Positions 1 through 4,974 of a stretch of 8,080 nucleotides of DNA are shown here, in pieces. The translations under genes were made by a program, and so were the position numbers. The stretch comes from Thermoplasmata archaeon (GTDB lineage Archaea; Thermoplasmatota; Thermoplasmata; Lutacidiplasmatales; UBA184): NCBI GenBank assembly GCA_030037695.1, contig JASHQF010000027.1, positions 1-8,080 on the forward strand. The letters are read 5' to 3'. Each line of letters begins with the position of its first letter. Position 1 is the first letter of the stretch. Below the pieces are notes generated by a model, which did not search any database, was not told where the DNA came from, and was given only the letters and a program-made list of their open reading frames with translations.

Positions 1-351
1 GACGGGTTCGTGTTCGTGACGGGTGAGTACAACCACGGGATCCCGGCGGCGCTCAAGAACGCGATCGACTTCCTGTACGTCGAGTGGACGAACAAGGCGG
101 CGGGCTTCGTCAGCTACGGCTCGGCGGGCGGCGTGAGGGCCGTCGAGCAGCTCCGGCAGGTGATGGCCGAGATCGGGATCGCCGATGTGAAAACGTCCGT
201 CCCCCTCACCATCGCCCTGGATTTCAGCCCCGCCCGGGAGCTGAAGCCGAGGGAACGGGCGGAGACCCAGCTCACTCAGATGCTCGATCAGGTCCTCTCT
301 TGGACCGGGGCCCTCGGTTCCGTGCGAGCGGCGGCCTCGCGGCCGCATTGA
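1..351 (+). CDS. NAD(P)H-dependent FMN reductase family protein, C-terminal part (5' end outside window)
   Basis: The open frame runs in from the left edge and ends at TGA 349-351, giving 116 visible residues. Residues 7-25 hold the signature of the NADPH-dependent FMN reductase / azoreductase-like family (flavodoxin-like fold): a T-x-E-Y-N-x-G-I-P stretch followed by LKNAIDFL. In known members this loop binds the FMN phosphate and isoalloxazine ring. A following S-Y-G-S-A-G-G segment near residues 39-45 is the next conserved loop, also near the flavin. The protein is expected to be a soluble cytoplasmic enzyme that reduces FMN, quinones or azo compounds with NAD(P)H; the true substrate cannot be read from sequence. 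The N-terminal half, with the G-S-x-R-x-x-S phosphate loop, lies outside the window. The next gene starts 34 nt downstream on the same strand with no visible promoter between, so co-transcription is likely. Confidence 0.85.
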   Translation, partial: DGFVFVTGEYNHGIPAALKNAIDFLYVEWTNKAAGFVSYGSAGGVRAVEQLRQVMAEIGIADVKTSVPLTIALDFSPARELKPRERAETQLTQMLDQVLSWTGALGSVRAAASRPH

Positions 352-385
352 CCGCCTAGCGCGCGCGACCCGGGAGTTCCGTCCG

Positions 386-1534
386 ATGCGCTCCAAACCC
401 GAAACCGCGCGAACGAGAGCGTCGCGGTTGTCGCGGAGAAGCCGCCCGCCGATCCCCACCCTCGGCGATGTCGAGCGACGGGGCCGGGCGGCGCTCCCGG
501 AGAGTGTCCGGGGCTACGTCGACGGAGGGGCGGCCGAAGAGCGGACGCTCCGGGAGAACGTGGCCGCGTTCGGGCGATGGGCGCTCGTCCCGAAGGTGCT
601 CGAGGGACACGACGAGTTCGATCTCTCCACCACGATCCTCGGAACGGAAGTCGCCGCCCCGTTCTTCCTCTCGCCCACCGCGTACCAGCGCAAGGTCCAC
701 CCGGCGGGCGAGCGAGGCACGGCCCGGGCGGCCGCTCGCGCCGGTATCTTGGCGGTGTTCAGCACCCTCTCCTCCGATCGCCTCGAGGAGATCGCTGCCG
801 CCGTTCCGCCGGGCCCCCGATGGTTCCAGCTGTACGCCCAGCCCGAGATCGACGCGACCCTCGAGCTGGTGGGCCGCGCCCAGCGTGCCGGGTTCTCGGC
901 GATCGTCCTGACCGCCGACACCCCCCTCCTGGGGAGCCGCGACCGCCAGGGCCGCAGCGGCTTCGCCCTCGCCGCGTCCGTGCCGATCGGGAACGGTCCG
1001 AACGTCGTCTCCCCGCCCCGACCGTTCACGGGCAAGGGACCCCGGTACCGGTTCACGACTCCGGGCCGCCCGACCTGGGCGATGCTCGAGCGGATCCGGG
1101 AGAGCACGCGGCTCCCGCTCGTGGTGAAGGGGATCCTCTCCCCGGGCGACGCGCTGCGCGCCGTCGAGCTCGGCGCGCGCGGGATCCTCGTGTCGAACCA
1201 CGGGGGTCGTCAGCTCGATCGGGCCCCGGCGGCGCTCGATGCGCTGCCCGGGGTCGTCGACGCCGTCGCCGGTCGGGCGGAGGTCTACATGGACGGGGGG
1301 GCCCGTCGCGGCAGCGACCTCCTGATCGCGCTCGCGCTCGGCGCCCGGGCGGTCGGTCTCGGGCGACCTCCCCTCTGGGCGCTCGCCGCCGCAGGGGAGG
1401 CCGGGGTGGAGCGCTTCCTCGAGCTCCTCTCGGCCGAGCTCGCGACGTCGCTCGCCCTCCTGGGGCGTCGTTCGGTCCAGGGGCTCGACCGGTCCGCCCT
1501 CGCGCCCGCGCCCACCGCGTCGAGGGGCCCGTAG
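386..1534 (+). CDS. FMN-dependent alpha-hydroxy-acid dehydrogenase/oxidase (lactate/glycolate oxidase family)
   Basis: This 382-residue protein has the usual length and full TIM-barrel layout of the FMN-dependent alpha-hydroxy-acid oxidases, which include glycolate oxidase, lactate oxidase, lactate monooxygenase and LldD. Aligned by eye to spinach glycolate oxidase, the active-site set is complete: Tyr44 (Tyr24), Tyr150 in the FQLY motif (Tyr129), Asp178 (Asp157), Arg185 (Arg164), Lys248 (Lys230), the catalytic base His272 in SNHGGRQLD (His254) and Arg275 (Arg257). The FMN-phosphate loop DGG is at 303-305. It should oxidise an L-2-hydroxy acid to the 2-oxo acid; whether oxygen or an electron carrier re-oxidises FMN cannot be decided, so I give no symbol. 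The ATG at 386 has a weak GGGAG motif about 10 nt upstream. The first 20 residues carry seven arginines and do not belong to the fold, so a downstream start such as TTG at codon 15 is possible. Its stop lies 7 nt from the stop of the convergent uppS gene. Confidence 0.9.
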   Translation: MRSKPETARTRASRLSRRSRPPIPTLGDVERRGRAALPESVRGYVDGGAAEERTLRENVAAFGRWALVPKVLEGHDEFDLSTTILGTEVAAPFFLSPTAYQRKVHPAGERGTARAAARAGILAVFSTLSSDRLEEIAAAVPPGPRWFQLYAQPEIDATLELVGRAQRAGFSAIVLTADTPLLGSRDRQGRSGFALAASVPIGNGPNVVSPPRPFTGKGPRYRFTTPGRPTWAMLERIRESTRLPLVVKGILSPGDALRAVELGARGILVSNHGGRQLDRAPAALDALPGVVDAVAGRAEVYMDGGARRGSDLLIALALGARAVGLGRPPLWALAAAGEAGVERFLELLSAELATSLALLGRRSVQGLDRSALAPAPTASRGP

Positions 1535-1541
1535 CAGCGGC

Positions 1542-2357
1542 CTACTCGCCGTACCGTCGTCGGCGGAGCTGGTAGGAGCGGATCGCCCGCAGGAAGTCTA
1601 GGCGCGTGAGGCCCGGCCAGAGCACGTCGGAGAAGTACAGCTCGCTGTAGGCCGACTGCCAGAGCAGGAAGTTCGAGATCCGTTCCTCCCCGCTCGTCCG
1701 GAAGATGAGGTCCGGGTCCGGAAGGTCCGCCGTGTACAGGTGGCGCGCGACCGCCTCCGAATCGATCGCCTCGGGCTCGAGCGTGCCGGCCCGGACCTCC
1801 CGGGCGAGCGCGCGGATCGCCTCGAAGATCTCGTCCCGGCCCCCGTAGCCGAGCGCGACGTTGTACAGGTACTCCCGGTAGTCGGCCGTCGCCCGTTCGG
1901 CGAGGTCGATCGCCTCCTGCACCTTCTCGGGCAGCAGCGCGCGGTTCCCCAGGACCCGAACGCGGATCTGGTGGCGGTGGACGCGCTCGTCGACGGCGAT
2001 CTTCCGCAGGCTCTCCTCGAACAGGCCCATCAGCCCCTCGATCTCCTCCCGGGGCCGGGCGAGGTTCTCGGTCGAGAGCGCGTAGACCGTGAGCACCCGG
2101 ATCCCGAGGTCGAGGCACCAGTCGAGCAGCTGCTCGAGCGTGTCCCTCCCCCGGGCGTGCCCGTCCTGGACGCCGATCCCCTGGGAGGCGGCGAACCGGC
2201 GGTTGCCGTCCATGATGATCGCAATGTGACGTGGGACCGGCTGGGCGCGGACCAGCTCCCGGAGCCTCCGCTCGGTGAGGTTGCGCAGGGCGTCGCCGAC
2301 CGCCCGGCTGAGGTTCGGGGCCGAGCGACCTTCGTTCCGGGTCCCTCCCCCCGACAT
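1542..2357 (-). CDS. uppS: Polyprenyl diphosphate synthase (cis-prenyltransferase, UppS/DHDDS family)
   Basis: This 271-residue protein carries every cis-prenyltransferase motif in order. HIAIIMDGNRRFA is at 44-56, with catalytic Asp50. His67 sits in DGHARG. YALSTEN is at 92-98 and NVALGYGGRDEI at 166-177. The isopentenyl-diphosphate binding block spans 218-242, with Arg220, Arg226 and Glu239. A C-terminal R-Y-G (268-270) matches the RxG motif needed for activity in homodimeric and heterodimeric enzymes. It should add cis-isoprene units to an allylic diphosphate, releasing PPi, to make the long polyprenyl carrier used in archaea for dolichol-type lipids and glycosylation; product length cannot be predicted. 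DGNRR, where bacterial enzymes have DGNGRW, fits an archaeal origin. About 40 residues precede the first motif, longer than E. coli UppS. The ATG at 2357 is favoured because a TATA-like box lies about 27 nt upstream with no Shine-Dalgarno, implying a leaderless mRNA. The gene lies 66 nt downstream of tRNA-Asp on the same strand. Confidence 0.95.
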   Translation of the reverse strand: MSGGGTRNEGRSAPNLSRAVGDALRNLTERRLRELVRAQPVPRHIAIIMDGNRRFAASQGIGVQDGHARGRDTLEQLLDWCLDLGIRVLTVYALSTENLARPREEIEGLMGLFEESLRKIAVDERVHRHQIRVRVLGNRALLPEKVQEAIDLAERATADYREYLYNVALGYGGRDEIFEAIRALAREVRAGTLEPEAIDSEAVARHLYTADLPDPDLIFRTSGEERISNFLLWQSAYSELYFSDVLWPGLTRLDFLRAIRSYQLRRRRYGE

Positions 2358-2379
2358 CGGGGGCCCGAACTCGGTCCGG

Positions 2380-2388
2380 GATAAGGGA
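2380..2388 (-). promoter_or_regulatory. TATA-like promoter element for uppS (leaderless start)
   Basis: On the minus strand this reads CCCTTATCC, an AT-rich island in an otherwise GC-rich spacer between the tRNA 3' end (2424) and the uppS ATG (2357). Its centre is about 27 nt upstream of the ATG. That places the archaeal transcription start at or next to the start codon, consistent with a leaderless message and with the lack of a Shine-Dalgarno motif. The match is by eye only, and read-through from the tRNA promoter is possible. Confidence 0.4.
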
Positions 2389-2423
2389 TGTGGGGACGTA
2401 CCGGCCCCCGCGTGGCGGGGAGG

Positions 2424-2526
2424 CGCCCTGGTCGGGAGTTTCGGCGCACCGGGGGTGCCGGTCCGCCTTCGAACCCGAGTCCCAGGCTCGACAGACCTAG
2501 ATCCTAGACCACTAGACTACCAGGGC
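2424..2526 (-). tRNA. tRNA-Asp (anticodon GTC) with a 30-nt intron in the T-loop
   Basis: Read on the minus strand from 2526, after removal of 2438-2467 this is a 73-nt tRNA with all four arms. The acceptor stem GCCCTGG (2526-2520) pairs perfectly with CCAGGGC (2431-2425), with discriminator G73 at 2424. The D-arm is GTCT/GGAT (two G-U type pairs) with G18G19 in the loop. The anticodon arm is TAGGT/GCCTG with loop CTGTCGA; anticodon GTC at 2492-2490 reads Asp codons GAC/GAU. The variable loop has 4 nt. The T-stem TCGGG (2478-2474) pairs perfectly with CCCGA (2436-2432), closing the mature loop TTCGAAT. G15-C48 and G73 fit tRNA-Asp. No CCA is encoded: the bases after G73 read CCT. Without the intron the T-arm would be broken, so standard tRNA finders may miss the gene or mis-end it. 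A weak TATA-like element lies about 30 nt upstream. Confidence 0.95.
2438..2467 (-). other. Non-canonical tRNA intron at position 59/60 with a bulge-helix-bulge motif
   Basis: The 30-nt insert lies between A59 (2468) and T60 (2437). Its junctions form a complete hBHBh' structure. The outer helix is the T-stem. The central 4-bp helix pairs exon T54-T55-C56-G57 (2473-2470) with intron CGAA (2443-2440). The 5' bulge is A58-A59-G(2467), cut after the second base. The 3' bulge is A2439-C2438-T60, also cut after the second base. The inner helix continues with GCG (2466-2464) on CGC (2446-2444), a G-G mismatch, then ACCGG (2462-2458) on CCGGT (2452-2448), closed by a CACCC loop. The 3-4-3 geometry and cut positions match the archaeal tRNA-splicing endonuclease substrate, which fixes the splice sites. 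Position 59/60 is non-canonical, since most archaeal introns lie at 37/38. The spliced product restores a perfect T-arm. The intron is too short to encode anything. Confidence 0.93.
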
Positions 2527-2552
2527 AGCCTCGCGGGCGTATCCGCGGCCCG

Positions 2553-2560
2553 CTATGAAC
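2553..2560 (-). promoter_or_regulatory. Weak TATA-like element upstream of tRNA-Asp
   Basis: The minus strand reads TTCATAGC here, 27-34 nt upstream of the first tRNA nucleotide (2526). That is the expected distance for an archaeal TATA box, and it is one of the few AT-containing patches in this spacer. The same bases read CTATGAA on the plus strand, so the site could equally serve a transcript running right through the hairpin cluster. This is assignment by position and composition only. Confidence 0.3.
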
Positions 2561-2620
2561 CTTGGGGGAGCGCGCCCGGGACCCCTCGTTGGCCGAGCGC
2601 GGGTCGCGGAACCGCCGGCT

Positions 2621-2714
2621 CCCCACGCGCTCCGCGGGGGGCCTCGCGCGCGTCGGCGCGCGCGCAGGCACGCGCGTTCGGCCGGCGAGCGCCCCAGGGT
2701 CGAGAGGACCTGGG
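2621..2714. other. Cluster of four consecutive GC-rich hairpins in the intergenic region
   Basis: The 256-nt gap between tRNA-Asp and the small ORF holds four inverted repeats almost end to end. Hairpin 1 (2621-2640) is CCCC-CGCG/CGCG-GGGG with one bulged A and a 3-nt loop. Hairpin 2 (2641-2669) is 12 bp, GCCT-CGCGCGCG on CGCGCGCG-AGGC, with one bulged C and a TCGG tetraloop on the plus strand. Hairpin 3 (2672-2692) is GCGC plus TCG/CGA with a 2-nt bulge. Hairpin 4 (2693-2714) is CCCAG plus GTC on GAC plus CTGGG with one bulged G and a GAGAG loop. The strand of any transcript is unknown. Candidates are a structured non-coding RNA, a terminator-like or regulatory element, or chance pairing in GC-rich DNA. 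I cannot match it to SRP RNA, RNase P RNA or a box C/D RNA. The rest of 2527-2782 shows only the two AT-rich patches listed separately. Confidence 0.35.
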
Positions 2715-2732
2715 CTTCGAGTCGAGGTCGAC

Positions 2733-2740
2733 ATTTTTGT
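2733..2740 (+). promoter_or_regulatory. AT-rich TATA-like element (or poly-T stop) before the small ORF
   Basis: ATTTTTGT is the most AT-rich octamer in this part of the window. As a promoter element it predicts a start near 2760-2765 and a leader of about 20 nt before the ATG at 2783. Alternatively the five-T run could terminate a plus-strand transcript of the hairpin cluster, since archaeal polymerase stops at T-runs. Both readings could hold. Confidence 0.4.
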
Positions 2741-2770
2741 ACCGCATCACCCGCATCCGAGGCTGCGAGT

Positions 2771-2776
2771 GGGGAG
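2771..2776 (+). promoter_or_regulatory. Shine-Dalgarno motif of the 50-residue ORF
   Basis: GGGGAG lies 6 nt before the ATG at 2783. It contains a GGAG core able to pair with the conserved archaeal 16S rRNA 3' end. It selects this ATG over upstream in-frame ATGs such as the one at 2555, and supports the ORF being real. Confidence 0.5.
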
Positions 2777-2782
2777 AGAACG

Positions 2783-2935
2783 ATGAGCGCGGCGTCCGGA
2801 TGGTTCGTCTCGGTGGTGGCCCTGCTCGGACTGGTCGTAGCCCTGCACCAGCTCGGCATCGACGTCTCCTACGCGCTGGGTGTGGCGTTGAACGGGATCG
2901 TCCATCTGATGGGCAAACCGTTGCTCGCCGCGTAG
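2783..2935 (+). CDS. Small hydrophobic protein, 50 residues, unknown function
   Basis: I do not recognise this protein. It has 50 residues and begins MSAASGWF. Residues 7-21 form a strongly hydrophobic stretch (V/A/L/G-rich), then comes a short polar turn HQLGID (22-27). A second hydrophobic, small-residue-rich segment (about 28-44) follows, and the tail is GKPLLAA. It has only one lysine, one aspartate and two histidines, and no cysteine. This suggests a membrane-associated protein or hairpin with one or two membrane segments, and no clear signal-peptide cleavage site. A Shine-Dalgarno at the right spacing, a TATA-like box upstream and a stop 24 nt short of the convergent mtnA stop support a real gene. 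The longer open frame starting at 2555 runs through the hairpin cluster and looks like non-coding composition, so I reject that start. A chance short ORF in GC-rich DNA remains possible. Confidence 0.55.
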   Translation: MSAASGWFVSVVALLGLVVALHQLGIDVSYALGVALNGIVHLMGKPLLAA

Positions 2936-2959
2936 CGCGGACGCGCGGGCGAGATCGAC

Positions 2960-3946
2960 CTACCTCGCCCGGGGGATCGCCGAGGCGAGGCGGGCCGGTC
3001 GGACCACGCCGTCCGGCGTCACGAACGCGGTGACGTACCGCGAGGGCGTGACGTCGAACGCGGGATTCCTCCCGTGGCTCGCTCGCGGCGCGAGGCGCCG
3101 CCCGGCGAGCGTCAGCACCTCGTCCTCGTCGCGCTGTTCTACGGGGATCGATCGCCCGTTCGCCCGCCGGGCGTCGAAGGTGCTCCACGGGGCGGCGACG
3201 TAGAACGGTACCCCGTTCTCCTTCGCCACCACCGCCTTCTCGTACGTGCCGACCTTGTTCGCGAAGTCCCCGTTCCGCGCGATCCGGTCGGCGCCGACGA
3301 TCACCGCGTCGACCGCGCCGGTCGCGAGATAGTAACCGGCCGCGTTGTCCGCGATGACGGCGTGCGGGATCTTCTCCCGCGCGAGCTCCCAGGCGGTGAG
3401 CCGGGAGCCCTGGAGGAGCGGCCGGGTCTCGTCGACCCAGACGAACAGGTCGGCCCCCCGCTGCCGCGCGACGCGGATCGGCGCGAGCGCCGTGCCCCAT
3501 TCTACCGTGGCCAGTGCGCCGGCGTTGCAGTGCGTCAGCACCTGCTTCGCCCGGGCGAACAGCGGCGCCCCCGCCTCCCCGATCCGATGGCATTCGTCGA
3601 CGATCGCGGCCCGGTAGAGGTCCGCCGCCTCGAGGGGGTCGTCCCCGCGCTCCCACGCGCTCCGGACCGTCTCGATCCCGACGAACAGGTCGTGGGCGGT
3701 CGGGCGCGTGGCGCGCAGGACCTTCGCCGCCCGCTCGCGACCGGGGCGTCCGGCGCGGGCGGCGAGGACCATGCCGTACGCAGCGGCGACGCCGATCGCG
3801 GGGGCGCCGCGCACGGTCAGCGTCCGGATCGCGCGGGCGACCGCTTCCGCCGAGCGCAGGTGCAGCACGACCGCCCGGCCCGGTAGGGCCCGCTGATCGA
3901 GGAGATGGAGCGCGCCGTCCTTCCACCAGAGCGCCCGGACCGGCAT
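2960..3946 (-). CDS. mtnA: S-methyl-5-thioribose-1-phosphate isomerase (aIF2B-like family)
   Basis: This 328-residue protein has the usual MtnA length and begins MPVRALWW at the ATG 3946. Motifs in order are RGAPAIG (46-52), THCNAGALAT (138-147) with Cys140, V-D-E-T-R-P followed by Q-G-S-R-L-T-A-W-E-L (171-188), and GADRIARNGDFANK (218-231) with Asp220. A N-P-A-F-D-V-T-P block lies near the C terminus. Cys140 and Asp220 match the catalytic Cys160/Asp240 pair of Bacillus subtilis MtnA. It should convert 5-methylthioribose-1-phosphate to 5-methylthioribulose-1-phosphate in the cytoplasm, the step after MTA phosphorylase in methionine salvage. The fold is shared with eIF2B subunits and archaeal ribose-1,5-bisphosphate isomerase, but the Cys/Asp pair and QGSRLTAWEL block favour MtnA. 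It is the last gene of the minus-strand block, starting 5 nt after the pfk stop. No Shine-Dalgarno is clear, so translation is probably coupled. The frame stays open far upstream (to 4858), but that part overlaps pfk and is not coding. Confidence 0.93.
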   Translation of the reverse strand: MPVRALWWKDGALHLLDQRALPGRAVVLHLRSAEAVARAIRTLTVRGAPAIGVAAAYGMVLAARAGRPGRERAAKVLRATRPTAHDLFVGIETVRSAWERGDDPLEAADLYRAAIVDECHRIGEAGAPLFARAKQVLTHCNAGALATVEWGTALAPIRVARQRGADLFVWVDETRPLLQGSRLTAWELAREKIPHAVIADNAAGYYLATGAVDAVIVGADRIARNGDFANKVGTYEKAVVAKENGVPFYVAAPWSTFDARRANGRSIPVEQRDEDEVLTLAGRRLAPRASHGRNPAFDVTPSRYVTAFVTPDGVVRPARLASAIPRAR

Positions 3947-3951
3947 GGCCG

Positions 3952-4974
3952 TCAGGCGTCGAACGTGCGGAGGAGATCGAGCCAGTCCGGGCTCACGGTG
4001 CGCGGCGGTCCGACCGCTTCTTCCAGAGGGATCCCCACGATCGAAGCGCCCCGGAGCACCGCCACGTGCCCGAACTTCCCCGCGACGGCAAGATCGACGG
4101 CGCCCGCACCGAGCCGGGTCGCGAGGAGGCGATCGAACAGGTCGGGCGGCCCGCCCCGCTGGATGTGGCCGATCTGCGCGCTCCGCGTCTCGACCCCGAG
4201 GGCCGCCTCGATCCGGCGCGCCAGCTCCCGACCGACCTCGCGTCCGGCGAGGATCTCGTGGCCGTAGTCGTCCTTCGCCCCGACGCTCCCGCGTCGCGGC
4301 CCGAGGTCGATCCCCTCGCTCGCCACGATCACGGCGTGCCCCCGGGCGGCGATCGCCGCGCGGACGTGGCCGAGGAGCGCCGCCTCGTCGTAGGGCGCCT
4401 CGGGCAGGAGCGTCGCGTCGGCGCCGCCCGCGAGACCCGTGGCGAGGGCGACCCAGCCGGCATGCCGTCCCATCACCTCGAGCACGATCGCGCGATGGTG
4501 GCTCCCGGCGGTGTCGCGGAGCCGCTCGAGCGCGTCGACGGCGACCGCGCTCGCGGAGGAAAAGCCGAACGTCCAGTCGGTCCCCCGGACGTCGTTGTCC
4601 ATCGTCTTGGGCACGCCCACGACCCGGCGGCCGCGGCGGTGGAGCTCGAGGGCGGCGGAGAGCGTGTCGTCCCCGCCGATCGCGACGACGACGTCGAGCC
4701 CGCGCCGGTCGATCGTGGCGAGGACCCGGGTGGCGTCCTCCGCGTTCGCGAACGGCTGGGTCCGCGAACTGCCGAGGATCGTCCCGCCGCGGCCGACGAT
4801 CCCTTCGACCTCCTTCGGGCCCAGCGGGATGAGCGCGTCGTCCCGCAGGCCTTTCCACCCGTCCTGGATACCGACCGTCTCGTGGTCGCTCGCGTGCGCC
4901 CGGCGGACGACCGCCCGGATCGCCGCGTTCAGCCCGGGGCAGTCGCCCCCGCCGGTGAGGACGCCGAACCTCAC
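3952..4974 (-). CDS. pfp: Phosphofructokinase, PPi-dependent type by active-site signature
   Basis: This 340-residue protein of the PfkA superfamily has its full set of motifs. GGGDCPGLNAAIR is at 8-20 and GSSRT at 68-72. GGDDT is at 100-104, PKTMDND at 122-128 with catalytic Asp126 and Asp128, and MGRHAGW at 167-173. Glu220, Arg264, His270 and Arg273 match the fructose-6-phosphate ligands. Two residues decide the phosphoryl donor. Asp103 stands where E. coli ATP-PFK has Gly104, and Lys123 where it has Gly124. In characterised enzymes, Asp plus Lys marks pyrophosphate use. The likely reaction is reversible: fructose-6-phosphate + PPi to fructose-1,6-bisphosphate + Pi. The start is GTG 4974, because the fold begins directly at VRFGVLTGGG. 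The GTG overlaps the upstream TGA (GTGA), and a GAGGT lies 6 nt before it. The open frame upstream to 5151 lies on the dipeptidase gene and is not part of it. Family membership is very sure; donor specificity is inferred. Confidence 0.92.
   Translation of the reverse strand: MRFGVLTGGGDCPGLNAAIRAVVRRAHASDHETVGIQDGWKGLRDDALIPLGPKEVEGIVGRGGTILGSSRTQPFANAEDATRVLATIDRRGLDVVVAIGGDDTLSAALELHRRGRRVVGVPKTMDNDVRGTDWTFGFSSASAVAVDALERLRDTAGSHHRAIVLEVMGRHAGWVALATGLAGGADATLLPEAPYDEAALLGHVRAAIAARGHAVIVASEGIDLGPRRGSVGAKDDYGHEILAGREVGRELARRIEAALGVETRSAQIGHIQRGGPPDLFDRLLATRLGAGAVDLAVAGKFGHVAVLRGASIVGIPLEEAVGPPRTVSPDWLDLLRTFDA

Noticed and set aside
356..1201. Minus-strand open frame of 281 codons opposite the hydroxy-acid oxidase
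   Set aside because: The plus strand encodes the full FMN oxidase active site; the antisense translation has no domain and biased composition.
2471..2526. A truncated tRNA or tRNA pseudogene lacking the T-stem 3' side and acceptor 3' side
   Set aside because: The missing T-stem and acceptor strands occur exactly 30 nt further on, and the insert has perfect BHB geometry, so it is an intron-containing gene.
2781..2913. Box C-like CGATGAG and box D-like CTGA as a C/D box small RNA
   Set aside because: The boxes are about 120 nt apart, far more than in archaeal C/D RNAs, lack C'/D' boxes, and the C-like motif is the start-codon region of the small ORF.
2553..3926. Minus-strand open frame of 457 codons covering mtnA in another frame and running into the intergenic region
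   Set aside because: The mtnA frame carries the catalytic Cys and Asp motifs; this one is Arg/Pro/Gly-rich without motifs.
3947..4858. N-terminal extension of the mtnA frame to 4858 (632 residues in total)
   Set aside because: MtnA proteins begin at the MPVRALWW-like start; the extension overlaps the real pfk gene and has shadow-frame composition.
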